From contig NC_051095.1 in the NCBI RefSeq assembly GCF_901709675.1, positions 5,827,956-5,891,955 on the forward strand: DNA of 64,000 nt, given 5' to 3'. The DNA is from Syngnathus acus. Taxonomy: Eukaryota; Chordata; Actinopteri; Syngnathiformes; Syngnathidae. The notes beneath the pieces are model-generated. The model made no database searches, was not told the origin of the DNA, and saw only the letters and a program-made list of their open reading frames with translations. Every line of letters starts with the position of its first letter. The stretch's first letter is position 1. A program made the position numbers and the translations under genes. Below are positions 12,913 to 25,194 of the stretch, in pieces.

Positions 12913-15900
12913 CAAAGATTGTCTCCAAGCGACAGTGGCTCACTAGAATGAAGCGGACGTTTCAGTTGTCTTTTGCAACAGGCTTATAAAACTCAGTTGA
13001 GGCAGCTTGACCCCGAGACGTGTGAGATGACAGGTGATCAAGAGAAGCATTTCACCATCATTCCAACATTTCTTTAAAAAAAAAAAAAATGAAAAACTTG
13101 TAAAAAGAAGACAAAAAGAGAGTAGGAGCTCTCTTACTTCTTTTTTCCGATTCCATGGTTTTTAGTCACACAAGCACACGGACACTCATCCACACATTTT
13201 TCAAAGCTGATGTCACCAGATTCTTCCGGCCTGCAAATCCCTTCTGCTGCTCTGCTTTCCTTCCATCCAAATCCAAAACGTGTAACCGGAGAGTTTGTGC
13301 AATTGGCTGTGTGATGCGACAAGACTTTCATTCCACATACTGCTCATGTGCAATTTCAAATCGTTTCTTTTTCAAAGTACCATGACCTGAATTTTTTTTT
13401 TCCGCACAAGTACTTTTCTTTACTGCTTAAATGTAGATTTTGAGATCTGTTTACTGTCACTTTTGCTAGCATGTCATATCTAAGGTTTTTATTTCTTTTC
13501 TAAGACACTTTGTGACCTTCTGGTGAATTAGTCTTCTGTTGCACCCGAGGCGTGCGCCGTTAGCAGAGGCCAAATGCTGGCCAGATCAGAGTCACAAGTT
13601 TCTTTTGGTTCCCAGACAAGCAAAGAGGAGGCGATTGTTTCAGAGCGGCTGACTTTGACGGCGAAAAGGAAGGGAGGAGAAGCAGGAAGTGAGACAAAGC
13701 TGCCAAGGCTGAAACAAAGTCAATGAAAAATGCCGAGTCTTGGCAGGAGGCCTTCTTACATTTGTGAAAATGACCAAGAGGAAGTGGACCCTTGGATTGT
13801 TTCCATGACAACAGTGCTGCTTAAACCATTCACTCATCCATCATCTCGTTTCAGGCCTCCACGGACAAAGCGATGGGCCGTGACTGCCGTGGGTGCCCAG
13901 CGAACATGTCGAAACGTTCGCCTGCATGGCAGTCATGGAGCAGATAAGACAACTCGACGGTTTTAGACAAAAAGGGCGCATTGATGCAAGACAACTGGCA
14001 AGCAAATCCCTGGTGCTGCGTTAACATCTCAATAGTTCTCTGTATAAACGTCCCCTCTCCAGTTTAGACCCTGTAACCCTGCCTCGCTCTGCATATCTGT
14101 TGCACAGATTGAGATACACACACACAAACACACACACACTCAGCATCCTACATGCACCAACTGTTTGCAGGCTGACACTTGATGAGTGAGGTTTGCGGTT
14201 ACTAGGCAACCTCTCATCCTCCACTCATCCTCCAGCTGTCATGTTGACACATTTCGAGACCAAAAAGGTTCACGTTCACACGCGATGATGCACAAATTCC
14301 CTTCCGGATGCCGCCCAATGTCGGTCGTGCAATTAATTTCATATTGCGAGAGCGCGGGCAGGCAGGTGAGAGATTTGCGGGCTAGGTTTTTGCAGAAACA
14401 AAAGGTAAACAAAGTATGAAGTGTTGGCAAGTAGGAGGAGGAGGTGGAGGAGGTGTTTTGCAGCCTGCAAGATAGCACCAAAAAAAAAAAAAGATTCACA
14501 CTTGTTTCTGAACAATTTTTGACCAGATGATGTCACTCTTTGGCTCCACTGTTGCCAATTCCTTTTCAGGAGATGTTGCTTGCAGTCCAAAGGCTAAATC
14601 GGCTTACGAGCGATCATTTGGCCGATTTTATGCTTTGACTGTAATCTCACTTTCACTTGAAATTTACAAGCAAATCAGAAATCACAGACAATCACTCATT
14701 CAATATTTTAAACAAGCAAATTACATTGCCATACCACTTTAATGCTTACATCTTACGTAAGATCCTTATTGACGTGCAAACAACTCTTTAAGCGATCGAT
14801 ATTTGAACACAAATGGTGGAGCAATACATGTAGATAATATGATATTGAATAGATAATATTCTTTCTCATGTAGAAAAACGACTCATATTTTAGCAAATTT
14901 GTAAGTATTAGGTTATTTTTTCTTCTGGTTTGTGTCTGCATGACTGCATTACACAGTACTGCCTCCCGGTGGTTCACACCAAAAGGAGCAGCACACATAA
15001 GGATAACCACAAATTGGTTAAATTGACTGTTTAGCTCAGCAAAAATTATTTGAAATTTAGTTGGTGACAAATTGCAATGTTACAGCATAGTTTTTGATTT
15101 TCATTCAGTTGCCATGTGATCCCCCCCCCCCAAAAAAAATCAAAACTAACGAAATTCATGGTTAAGTGCCTTAAAAAAAACGTCAGAAAAGTTGTTCTGA
15201 AGTGGCATCTCTGCTTGGGGCTCATTAACACCCAGACCTGGATGTGTCAGCGTGTTCTAAAGCCACACCGAGTTCCGCCACCATCTCTCAACACACATCG
15301 CATCGGTATCAATGTTAAAACGTCTTTTGGCGCTCTGTCGCCGTGGCAACAGTGCCTCAACCGCCATGGCGTTGACAGGAAGAGGAGGGGGAAAAAGAGG
15401 AGCGCGTGTGCGCGCCCGCCGTAAGAGGGCGCTGTTGACCTCAATACTGTAACATTGGAGTGTGCAGGGCTTCATCATAGAGAACTCATTGAATCCTTTT
15501 AACCGAGTGAACCTAACCCACCCTACTTCAACACAATTAAACACAACTCAAAGCACACAACAGAGTGTACATTAGCTGGAGCGGTCAATATTTATCCAAG
15601 AACATGGCAAAAATAAAAGATTTCAAAAAGACACATCATACTCACCACAGCATATTGATTATCTCGCTTGTTTTGCTGTGATCAGAGGGCAGCTGGCAAA
15701 GGTCAAAGGGTCAGCTCCATGGGCCTGGAAGGAGGAATTTGAAATGTCCATTGGCAGCGTAGTTTAGAAGCCCCGGATCGCGCTACTGATTGCAATTAGC
15801 CTGCCGTGCAACAAACACTTTGAGTTTTTTTTTTTTTTTACCCACCTCGGAGTGAAACTAAAATTCATATCATGTGGAATGAAGCAATTTTCACACGCAG

Positions 15901-16214
15901 ACGTAGACAATGAGCCGTATTGCAATTACTCAGCAGAGTCCAAATTTATACTGAAGGCCAACTTTAGCGTACGTTACACACGACTGTTTGCTTTGTTTGT
16001 TTTGTGTTGCGAGCTGGGCTTCAAGTTCCGAGCTAGATTTAGATATGATGCTTCTCAAGAGAATGACTTCATTGGCAGTTTGGAACATTTTTCAGCAGGT
16101 TGTGAATCATTGGCGTTTTTTGGCTGGGGCTCGGGCCCTGATTTCCTCCGAGTTGACGCTGCTGCCTTCTGTCCATGACTGATGTCTCATCCACGGCGTT
16201 GTCCAGCAGAAGTT

Positions 16215-16224
16215 TTATTTTTAG
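16215..16224 (+). promoter_or_regulatory. Candidate MEF2 site upstream of casq1
   Basis: TTATTTTTAG fits the MEF2 consensus YTAWWWWTAR exactly. It is followed by a TATA-like TTAATAAG at about 16249 and an E-box CAGGTG at 16326-16331, upstream of the casq1 ATG at 16576. Muscle genes often pair MEF2 and E-box sites; function is inferred from position only. Confidence 0.35.
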
Positions 16225-16575
16225 TGGGACTCTGGCCGCCCGGCCAAGCTTAATAAGGGAAAGGCACGTCGGGCGTCAGGATCTTCTTTCGAGACGGTAC
16301 GCTTCCCCTGACAAGAGACTTCCAACAGGTGGCCATGCAACCCAAACTCCACCCTCCACGCACCCGTCTAATTGTGACATTTTTGGCAGGGCTTCTCTCG
16401 GCGGAGCGAAGCCCCCCGCCTTGCCCCGCGTGGTCAGCAAATCCACGTGGACGCGCTTCTTAAAGGGAGCCGCTTGCTGTCGGTCCTGCTCTTCTCTCGC
16501 CAACGGGGGCAGGAAGCGGACTTGGTTTTCGGGACCATTAAGTCGAGGTTCACAGTGGACGAGAGGACGGTAGCC

Positions 16576-19500
16576 ATGAAGTGGGGCTGGGCGATATTAG
16601 GGGTCCTTCTCTCCTTGGGGGCCCTGGCATCCTGCGAAAATGGCCTGCGGATCCCCGAGTACGACGGCAGGGATCGCGTTCACGACCTCAGCGCCAAGAA
16701 CTACAAGTCCATCATGAAGAAGTACGACGTGATGGTTGTCTACTACCACAAAAACGTGCATGGGAACCGCAACGCCATCAAGCAGCTCCAGATCGAGGAG
16801 CTGGCTCTGGAGGTGGGTCGCAGGGGAGGACAAGGGGGCCAGGATTTGTGGATGCCTACACAGAACCAGGTTGTTGAGGTGCCGTCGGGATTTTTCGCCC
16901 GTGGAGTTTCGGTTCCAATCGGCACCTGGATACAATTCGACCGCTTTCTACTTTTTATGCTAAATTTACTAAATGACTGAAAGAAATACACCTTCCACCA
17001 ATCATTTTGGCAACATCAAACTTAATTCAAATACAGATACATCAAGTACAGGAACATAGGACTTGTATTTTATTATTCTCCACTTCTGTGTTGATGTGGC
17101 ATATTTATCTAGCTAGCCATTAGCAATTAGCACTGGGTTTGTTTATGAGGTCCTTCTAACCTTCTAAAAAGACAACACGTGACATCACAGCGCTCATCTG
17201 ACAACCTCCGAAACTCGTCAGATAAATACAAATATTAGCTTATTGTCTGCAAAAAAAGGAGGGAGAGTAAAACAAAGTGTGTTGTTGGCAACATGCTAAT
17301 GCTAACTGAGTTTCTGCATTGAGTGAGTATTTTTACAATTGATTCTCTCATCTGTTTTTTGGCGTGCTGGGAGGAAAGTCAGAATGTTGCTATGGTAACC
17401 AAAGCACATGCAGGGTGACCAACAGAACATTTCAAGCTGACAAATTTCTTTCTTTCATTTCCTTGTGCTAGAAAAAAAAAAGTTGATTGAAAATTGACTG
17501 CCCCTTTCAGTGACTTTTCTTTCCAGATTAGAACATAAGTAGTCGCCAAGCTGAGGTGACAGGTGTGCTTTTGTCGTGTTGTTGACACCTCTGTGAGATG
17601 CTCAGCAGGGCATCATTTCATGAGAATTAAGGTTTTTTTTTTTTTTTTTTATTGAAATGGGCCAGACTTTGAATTAGAGCGGCCATGGACAAATTTCTCT
17701 TTACGTGGACCCCCAAAATTTGGAACGCATTGATTTCTAGCACATGCGCGTTGCTCACGGATTTGGCGTGTAAGTATCAGATGATGTAAGCGGCCCACAG
17801 TTAAATTTAAACCACTGCTATGTGAACATTAGCTGCAAACACAATTTCAAGCGCAGTCCCATCGAGGACACAACGGTTCCGTTTAAACAATGTTAATGCG
17901 TGTTGGAAGAGAACGCCATTTGCACATCGGGGGGGTGTTCAGAGTCACCTTGCAGTCACCAAATGCAAAGTTGAGGGCTTTGGTAACCGTGACAACCACC
18001 CGACTCAACCTTGCAACAAGGCCAAGGTGACATCACCCATTTGGCAGTGAGTTTGTGGGGCAGCTTGTGTTGCATCATCTGCCCCGCGTGACCTCGCCGT
18101 CAAGTCCAATGAGGAGATTTGAGGCCTCCCGACTAAACCCGGACCAGAAAACGACAGCTGCTGGCCAGTCTCAGTCAGGCCACTGTGTTTATGCTCAATC
18201 ATAGATTTGCATGCATCTTTCATGATGTTGCGTAACAGTCGGCAGGACCCATTATTAATTTACCGTGTGTGTACAGCTATTTAACTGTGACTGTGTATAC
18301 AGTAGATAAGCACATCCATTCACAAAGCTACGTAGATGGGCCTACATACGGTGGTTCAACAATCTAGAAAGAAAATGTCTCCAAATATTACCATCTGTCC
18401 ATCTACAGAAGATAAGCAGATGCTGTAAGTTTTGAAATAGCTACACAGCCTGGTAGAGTGACAAAAGTCTACAAATATGTCCATAAATACATGTACCGTT
18501 TACACATGGTATACAAGTGTGTATGTATTCAAGTCAACTCAATGTATTTCACACAAGCAAAGACAAAGCTAACAGCTAAAAGCAAAAGTAGCTTACCAAA
18601 ATTGCTAGAAGTACGTGAACAAGTTATATTAACTGAAAAGTTTGAAAATGTTTCAAAGTAAAGTCAGGCAAAAAAAAAAAAAAAAAGTTCAGAAAATGAA
18701 TAAATGAAATATACATAAATGTCTATATGATCTGAATCAAAAATATGGTTAGAAAAAAAGCACATCTGCATTTTTAAACATTTTATGATACGTCATTGTT
18801 ATAAATAACATCTTCTACCTGAGGATAATGATTAATGTCAATAATTTATCACCAGTATGAAATCTGTACAAAAATAAACCCAAATTTGTAAGATTGGCAA
18901 ATTGGCACTTGAATGCGGAAGCAGAGCCGTGTGGAATGAGACATGTGAGTGTGTCAGGTGCGTCTTTTGCGAGGAATGCTTTTCTGCTCCCGACGTGCCT
19001 TCTTCAAGACCTTAAATAGCTCGGGGGGGGGATGTACCCTCACCTCTCCTCCAAATACCCCTGTTGCTCGGTGCGGCGCACTAACCTGCAGGTAGCGAAG
19101 CACCTGTTGCAGTGCCTCAAGTTGTGCCCCTTGCCAAGAGTTTCCTTTCTCTTGTGCGTTCTTGGCGGTTTGGCAGGAGGGGAGGAGGGAGGGAGGGGGG
19201 GGGGTGCGTGACGGGGGCGGCTGTCAATTGTTGGCTCTGGTTTCACTCCAATTTAGAAAGTGCAAGGCAGCAGTCCAAAGCTTTTGCTTTTAAGGTCTCG
19301 AGGTGGACAAGAAGTGACGCCCAGGAAGTTTGCGGAGGTGGCAAAAGACGGATTGATCAATAAAAACAAAACAAAACAATGGGGGGAAATTGGAATGTCG
19401 TACCAAGGCCTGATTTTGTTTGGGCTTCATCAGAGGCACATGAAATGGCGGCGGTGTGTCCTCTTCATTTAATATGAGATTGAATGTGATTGGTTGATTC

Positions 19501-21542
19501 AAAACACAGCCGCATCCCCTTGTTGTAACAGGGTGTGTACACTTGTGCAACCACATTGTTTTAGTTTTTTTTTTTTTTTTCAATTGAGTCGCACAGGTTA
19601 CAAGCCATCAATGGTGGATTTTTTTTTTTTTAATGATTGTTCCCATTTTCTTTTTTGACAAAAATTTGCCATTTGAAAAGGGGTGTGAAGACTTTTAGTC
19701 CAACGGCTCACGTCCAACCATCTTGCTCCTCCCCCATCCGATGCTCCCTTCTCTTTTCTCCACAGCTGGCAGCTCAGGTTCTGGACGATCTTGAGGATGA
19801 AGACATTGGATTTGGCCTCGTGGATGAAAAGAAAGACAGCGCCGTGGCCAAAAAGCTCGGTAGGCTTCTCTCTCGCTCGCTCTTCTTGATGCTCCGCCCA
19901 ACTCATTGTAATCCACCGCCAGGCCTGGATGAGGTGGAGAGCGTCTACATCTTTGCAAACAACGAGATCATCGAGTATGACGGCGAGCTGGCCGCAGACA
20001 CCCTGGTGGAGTTCCTCTATGACGTAAGCACGAAACGGCTGGCCTGCGTTCGGAACACGCTGAGCTACAATGCCGGAAACGGTCTCCCAACACTGGACGC
20101 CCTCAGGTGATGGAGGAGCCCGTGGAGATCATCGATAACGAGCGGGAGTTGAAGGGCTTCCACAACATGGAGGAGGTCATCAAGCTGGTGGGCTTCTTCA
20201 AGAGCGAGAAATCTCCTCGTAGGTGAACGACGCAAAGAGACGCCTGAGCCGCCGGCAGCGTCCTTTCAGCCCTGACGTCTTTTGCAGATTTCATGGAATT
20301 CGTCGACGCCGCTGAGGAGTTCCACCCCTTCATCAAATTCTTTGCAACCTTTGACCCTAAGGTTTGCAAAGCCTTCTTGTTATTGGCGTTCGGAGCGCAG
20401 AGATTGTAAATCGGTGTATCATCCGAGAAGTTACGCTGATTGTGTCTCAGAGGTTCCTCTCTGCCTGGCTTTAGATCGCCAAGAAACTGAAACTGAAGAT
20501 GAACGAGGTGGATTTCTACGAGCCCTTCATGGAGGAATCGGTCACCATTCCTGGAAAGCCGTACACCGAGGCTGAGCTGGTTGAGTACATCGAGCAGCAC
20601 GACAGGTACGACGAGCTGGAAGCTCAAGCCGATGGACAAGCCGGTCACCGTTTACCGTGTCTCGTTTCCTTTGTTTCAGACCCACTTTGAGGAAGCTGGA
20701 ACCTCACAGCATGTACGAGATCTGGGTAAGAACGTCTCCAAAAGCGCACTTCTTATCTTCCAAACGACAAAGCCCTCCGAACGTTTATCGGCTTGAAAAC
20801 ACTCTCACGCCAGGAGGACGACATCGACGGCGAGCACATTGTGGCCTTCGCAGAGGAAGATGACCCTGGTGGGAGTCGGATGCGTCCGCCCAACTGGACC
20901 TAGCGAGCCTATGTGACTCCTTAGTTTGATTTTGGACTCCTTAGATGGTTTTGAATTCCTGGAGATCCTGAAGGAGGTGGCACGCGAGAACACGGACAAT
21001 CCGAACCTGAGCATCATCTGGATCGACCCCGACAACTTCCCCCTGGTAGGCGAACCCAGTGCTTGAGAAAAATCTCTCAACCCAAAATGTTGGAGAACCC
21101 AATGTCCTCTAATGCCTGATGTCCGCTTGTTCTCAGCTGGTCCCCTACTGGGAGAGGACCTTCGGCATTGACCTGTCATCGCCTAAAATCGGCGTGGTCG
21201 ACGTGGCGGACGTAAGCGATGTTTGTTGTTTCTGTGCATGGAATTTGACGGCTGATGGCGCTCTTCTTCCTCTTGGTCTCCTGCATTTGCCAGGCGGACA
21301 GCGTCTGGATGGAAATGGACGACCACGACGAAATGCCCACGGCGGACGAGCTGGAACGCTGGATTGAGGATGTTCTCTCAGGAAAGATTGACCCTGACGA
21401 TGATGACGATGATGACGATGATGACGATGATGACGATGATAACGATGATGACGACGATGACGATGATGACGATGATGACGACGATGCCGACGATGACGAC
21501 GACGATGACGACGATGAAGACGAGGAAGACGATGCCGAATAG
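16576..21542 (+). CDS. casq1: Calsequestrin (casq1 favoured)
   Basis: Calsequestrin is the low-affinity, high-capacity calcium buffer of the sarcoplasmic reticulum lumen and works with triadin, junctin and the ryanodine receptor. Eleven exons join in phase: 16576-16812, 19766-19859, 19923-20023, 20107-20218, 20288-20361, 20475-20605, 20680-20725, 20814-20868, 20945-21045, 21137-21211 and 21294-21542, giving 424 residues (human CASQ1 396). Residues 1 to about 20 form a hydrophobic signal peptide. Three thioredoxin-like domains follow, with family phrases [41 protein letters not shown] and DSVWMEMDD. The C terminus is almost pure aspartate for about 50 residues, longer than in mammals. Linkage to pea15 and VYIF/EYDGE phrases favour casq1, while [13 protein letters not shown] and [10 protein letters not shown] look more like casq2. 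A candidate AATAAA is at 21821-21826. Confidence 0.95.
16813..19765 (+). other. casq1 intron 1
   Basis: Non-coding stretch from the donor after LALE to the acceptor before LAAQVLDD. It contains T and A homopolymers (17632-17650, 18669-18686, 19566-19579, 19619-19631) and a G run near 19022. No coding match or complete mobile element was recognised. Confidence 0.85.
21398..21539 (+). repeat. Coding (GAY)n tract of the calsequestrin tail
   Basis: A trinucleotide tract of GAT/GAC with few GAA, AAC and GCC interruptions encodes the acidic tail. The antisense frame is a false poly-Ser protein. Alternating GAT and GAC codons could reflect selection for aspartate or simple repeat slippage. Confidence 0.95.
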
Positions 21543-22364
21543 AAACATCCCGACAGTCTTTCACTCCTGTTGTTACGTAGAAAATTGTTTGAGACAAAAA
21601 TCACGATGACAACGATGGATAAAAACATGGTGCCCATCTTCCCGTCCACTCGTAACAGTGAGGAGGATTTCTCCTCTCACTCCCCCGAGTGGGTCGACCA
21701 CTGGGAGGCGCTCTCTCCCACCACTGAATGAAACCACAGGTTTGCCTGACAAGCTGCCGCCAGTGTTTTGTACCTTGATTCACATGACCAGAGCTCAGAA
21801 ACATACGTCAATGTGTCAAAAATAAAGACAATAAAAAAAACACATGCATAAAAGAAAAAAGATTGCTCGAGTTGTAAAATGACCCTAAAGAATCTGCCAC
21901 AAAATGTATTTATAAAAGTAACTGTTTCTGCTCTCTCATCCTAAATAAAAACTAACTAAAAACAAAATAAAAACACAAACAGGCCTACTTGTATTTATTC
22001 CTCCTGTAAAGTGCGCAAATAGGGGAAATCATGATTTCATACTCTGTCAAGATATGAATGTTTATGTTATGGTTATTTATTGATTATGGTAACACCATCT
22101 TTGACCAAGCTCCTAACTCATTCTACTCGTGCGCATATAAAAGTCAACTATTTTCTTTTGTCTTTTGTCGTCACATCTTACAAGCACAAGTTATGATCAG
22201 CAGAAAGCTTCGAAAGCAAGCAAAGCTAGCTAGCCAGGTTTAATTAGGATTTCATTTTTTTCTTTACTTGGTTACTTTGTGGAGTTGACTCGGTACGCTA
22301 CTTTTACTTTTCCCGACCAAGTACTGAATCGAAACTTCTCCCTAAAAACTTTTGTCGTCTCATT
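21543..22364. other. Convergent spacer between casq1 and the first TRIM gene
   Basis: Holds the casq1 3' UTR with AATAAA at 21821-21826 and, on the other strand, the TRIM 3' UTR with a possible signal (TTTATT on the + strand) at 22076-22081. Nothing else recognised. Confidence 0.65.
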
Positions 22365-25194
22365 TTAGCTTTGCTGAATCAGGGCTTTCTCTGTAACGGG
22401 ACAGATTACGACGGTGTCGGAAGCTTTGTCACAGCAGTACAAGTAGAAAAAAGGCAGAATCTTTTCGCTCAGCTTCTCAGTGAAAGTGTAAAGGTGAGTG
22501 CGCGCTCTGACATCGTAGAATGATATTTGGCCCTCCTCGTAGTCCACGTACACACCGACCTTCTTGGGTTTGGGCTCGAGCGCCAATGAGAGCGGCGGGA
22601 CAGTAGACACGCGGTACCCGTGGCCCTTCTTCATGGCAAGGGCCCAGTAGCCGTGGGCGCTGCTCACCGAGATGCGACCCTTCCTCTTGACGGACGACTT
22701 GGCCACGCCCAGATACCAGTCGTCCTTCTCGCCGACTTGGACTTCCCAGTAATGTCTGCCGGAGGTGAAGCCCTCCCTGCCCAGGACGATGACCACGGTG
22801 TCGAAACGGTCGGGGTGGTCCGGGAGGTCCTGCCACGCCCCCAGGTGACGCACCTGCCGCCTGTCTTGGGAGAGCTGCAGCCACGGGTTGGCGGTGTCCG
22901 GGTCCAAAATCACATCCTCTACAGAAGGAAGGATGCATCGTTAGTCAGGAAGTGTGGAAGCAAATGGGGCGACGTGACATCCAGCATACCTGTGTACTTC
23001 AGAACCTTCTGGATCTCTGTAGGAAGAAAGAAGCAGAATAAAAGTGCCGGTTGTGGTATGCATTGTGAGCAGGGAGCAAAAAAAAAAAGATCACGGCTTT
23101 AGTTCTTCAGGAGACTACAGTATAAAAAGCCCAATTTAGTGATTGGTGAGTATTCGATGAATCGTTTCAGTCATCGAGTCAGATTTTTGTGATGTCTAAA
23201 TACACTTGTACACTCGTCAGCAAAAAGGTTGTGGACCGCTATTGTGCGGCACCGCTTTGCTGGGCGGAGGGATATGTGACTAGACACACGGTCACTGTTG
23301 ATTGCATTTCCGTCCGCGAGGCAAATAGTGCCGCATGAGACAGAACGAGATCAAGACGGACACTACTGGAGAAAGGAAGCTTTTATACACAAACCCTCAT
23401 TGCGGGGGACAAAAGAAATGCTTATGATGCCGCTTTTAAGTTAAAAGCAGTCGATATGGCTCTTAACATAGGAAATAGAGCTGCTGATCTACTGTAGAGG
23501 TTTCCTCCGGCCGCTAGAGGGCACTGCGCTATTGTTGATGACATCTTGTAGTGCGGCTTATATATGAACAAAAGGAAATTTTAGCTGGTGCGGCTTATAG
23601 TCCGGAAATTACGGTAAACGATCCTTTCCAACATGGAGGCGGTACCTCGGTCCGCCAACTTGTCCACCATTTGCTTGAGAGTGCTTTCCAGTTTGGACAC
23701 GGCTGTCCTGATCAAGCCGACGCTGACATCAGTGGGAACGTTTGTGTCGGTCCAGTCGTGGATGGACGGGGTGGCGCTCATAGCTGGAAAGTTCTGGAAA
23801 AGAAAATGTCTTGTGAGTTTTTTCAATTTTTCTTCTTGGAGAACTCTCACCCACCTTCAAGAAGTGAATGTGGTCAGTCCTGTCCATGTTCTCCAGGTCA
23901 ACGCCGCGCCTTCGCAGCATTTCGATCTCCCGCTCCAGTTCAGCCACCAGATCTTGGGCACGGCTCTCCGTGCGCTTCCGCTTCTCTTCGATGGTCGCGA
24001 CCACCTGGGCCTGAGTGTTCTGGATAGCGCGCACCAGGTCGGAGAAGACCAGCACGCTGTCTTCTGTCTCTCGCTTTGCGCTCTCCTGCCGTCATAAGGC
24101 AAGAAGTCAGAAGCAGCTCAAAGAATTGCGAACGTGTTCTTACTTTGTTGAGCTCGACTGAGCGTTTGATGTCCTCCACCTTCCTTACTCTGTCATGAAT
24201 TAATTGCTGCACGTCCACTTGGATTTTCTTCAGCTGTGCCTGCAACAACAACACAAGTTAAGTTGAGTCCAAACCTGAACTCTGAGTTGACTTCCAACGA
24301 GGAGCCGATTCCCGGAGTTGCCGATTGGAATCAGTTTGATGAACGCAACCAGCTGGCTTTCTGGAACAGGGCCACCTCGGTTTTCACGTGACCCGCTTTG
24401 TGAAATACCTCCCGGGTCTCACTTTGACTCACCCTTCTCTCGGTCCATTCCCGCTCCACGGGGACAGTGTAGTGCGCCCGGTGGTCAGTCTCTGTGCACA
24501 GGACGCACACGCACGTCTGGTCTTTCTTGCAGAAAAGCTCCAGGAGGCGTTGGTGCTTGGGGCACATGCGGTCCTCCATGTTGGCCACAGGCTCCATCAG
24601 CTTGTGTTTGGTGAATCTGGCGGCGTGCAACTTAAGGTGCTCCTCGCAGTAGGAGGTCAGACACACCAGGCAGGACTTCACAGCTATGGGACGACCGCTG
24701 CCGAGGCAAACGTCACAGAGGACCTCCTGCCAGGGCGGAAATGCTGGATGGGGAGATGGTGGAGACAGAGAGGCAGACGGCTCCTCTGGATGCGATCCGG
24801 TTGTCTCCGCTGCCTCGCTTCTCCCGTCGTCATTTTCCTCGGTCTTCATCTCCTCTTCACGGTTGTCCTCCAAAAGCCTCTCCTCATCCTCCTCCCTGCG
24901 CCTTTCCACAGTCCACCGATTCCCTCTTGCGGCCTTCCCCGCCGCACTCTTCAAGCGCATCTCCTTGAACTGCTCGGCAATCTCCCTCAGGACGGTGTTG
25001 ACGCTCAAGTCCGGCCTCTTGTAGAAGGACTTCTTGCACATGGGGCACTGGTACAGCGGGCTGCTCTTCCAGTAACCCAAGATGCACGTCTGGCAGAAGT
25101 TGTGTCCGCACGGGATGGACACCGGGTTGGTGAAGACGTCCAGGCAGATGGAGCAGTGCACCTGCTCTTCCGAGAGGTTCCCAGGGGACGACAT
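22365..25194 (-). CDS. TRIM E3 ubiquitin ligase with PRY-SPRY domain (copy A)
   Basis: Tripartite-motif protein, expected to be a RING-type E3 ubiquitin ligase whose PRY-SPRY domain recognises its target; many fish members act in antiviral immunity, but the target here is unknown. Six exons join in phase: 24433-25194, 24144-24239, 23855-24085, 23646-23793, 22990-23016 and 22365-22918, giving 605 residues. RING at about residues 14-56 (CSICLDVF, IPCGHNFC, CPMC). A Glu/Arg-rich linker follows, then a first B-box-like zinc motif (CDVCLGSG to YCEEHLKLH) and a B-box2 (CPKHQRLLELFC, CVLCTETDHRAH). Coiled coil spans the 96- and 231-base exons. PRY-SPRY is the last 185 residues (DVILDPDTANPWL, GRHYWEVQVG, WYLGVA, GVYVDYEEGQISFYD). 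ATG at 25194 was chosen because MSSPG matches the start region of copy B; an in-frame ATG at 25221 is possible. Resembles TRIM25/TRIM47-type and NF7-like fish proteins; orthology not assignable. Confidence 0.92.
23408..23614 (+). mobile_element. pogo-like DNA transposon remnant in a TRIM intron
   Basis: Positions 23408-23496 read on the + strand as a short helix-turn-helix-like segment (AYDAAFKLKAVDMAL, then GNRAA) typical of pogo/Tigger-type transposase N termini, ending at a stop. The right terminus at 23586-23614 is the inverted form of CCGTAATTTCCGGACTATAAG, followed by TA. It is the same terminal family as the element at 55665-57040. The left terminus was not found. The element probably starts somewhere after 23200. 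Confidence 0.55.

Larger units (their letters stand above)
6874..16575. other. Gene-free spacer between divergent pea15 and casq1
   Basis: No conserved coding exon found. It probably contains pea15 5' noncoding exon(s) and promoter on the - strand and the casq1 promoter on the right. Recognisable contents are a C/G-run repeat with inverted halves near 7238-7277, an hAT-like MITE at 8327-8879, CA tracts near 9698 and 12431, an octamer repeat TGTGTCTA at about 11121-11157, a CpG-richer segment at 12450-12770, a CT-rich tract at 12774-12912, and a candidate MEF2 site at 16215. The remaining short open frames have no family signature. Confidence 0.6.

Noticed and set aside
12389-12951. Leu/Ser- and Arg/Glu-rich proteins near 12.5-12.9 kb
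   Set aside because: Generated by the CT-rich tract; no family features.
21145-21649. Poly-Ser and His/Arg-rich proteins on the - strand
   Set aside because: Antisense of the aspartate-coding tail of calsequestrin.
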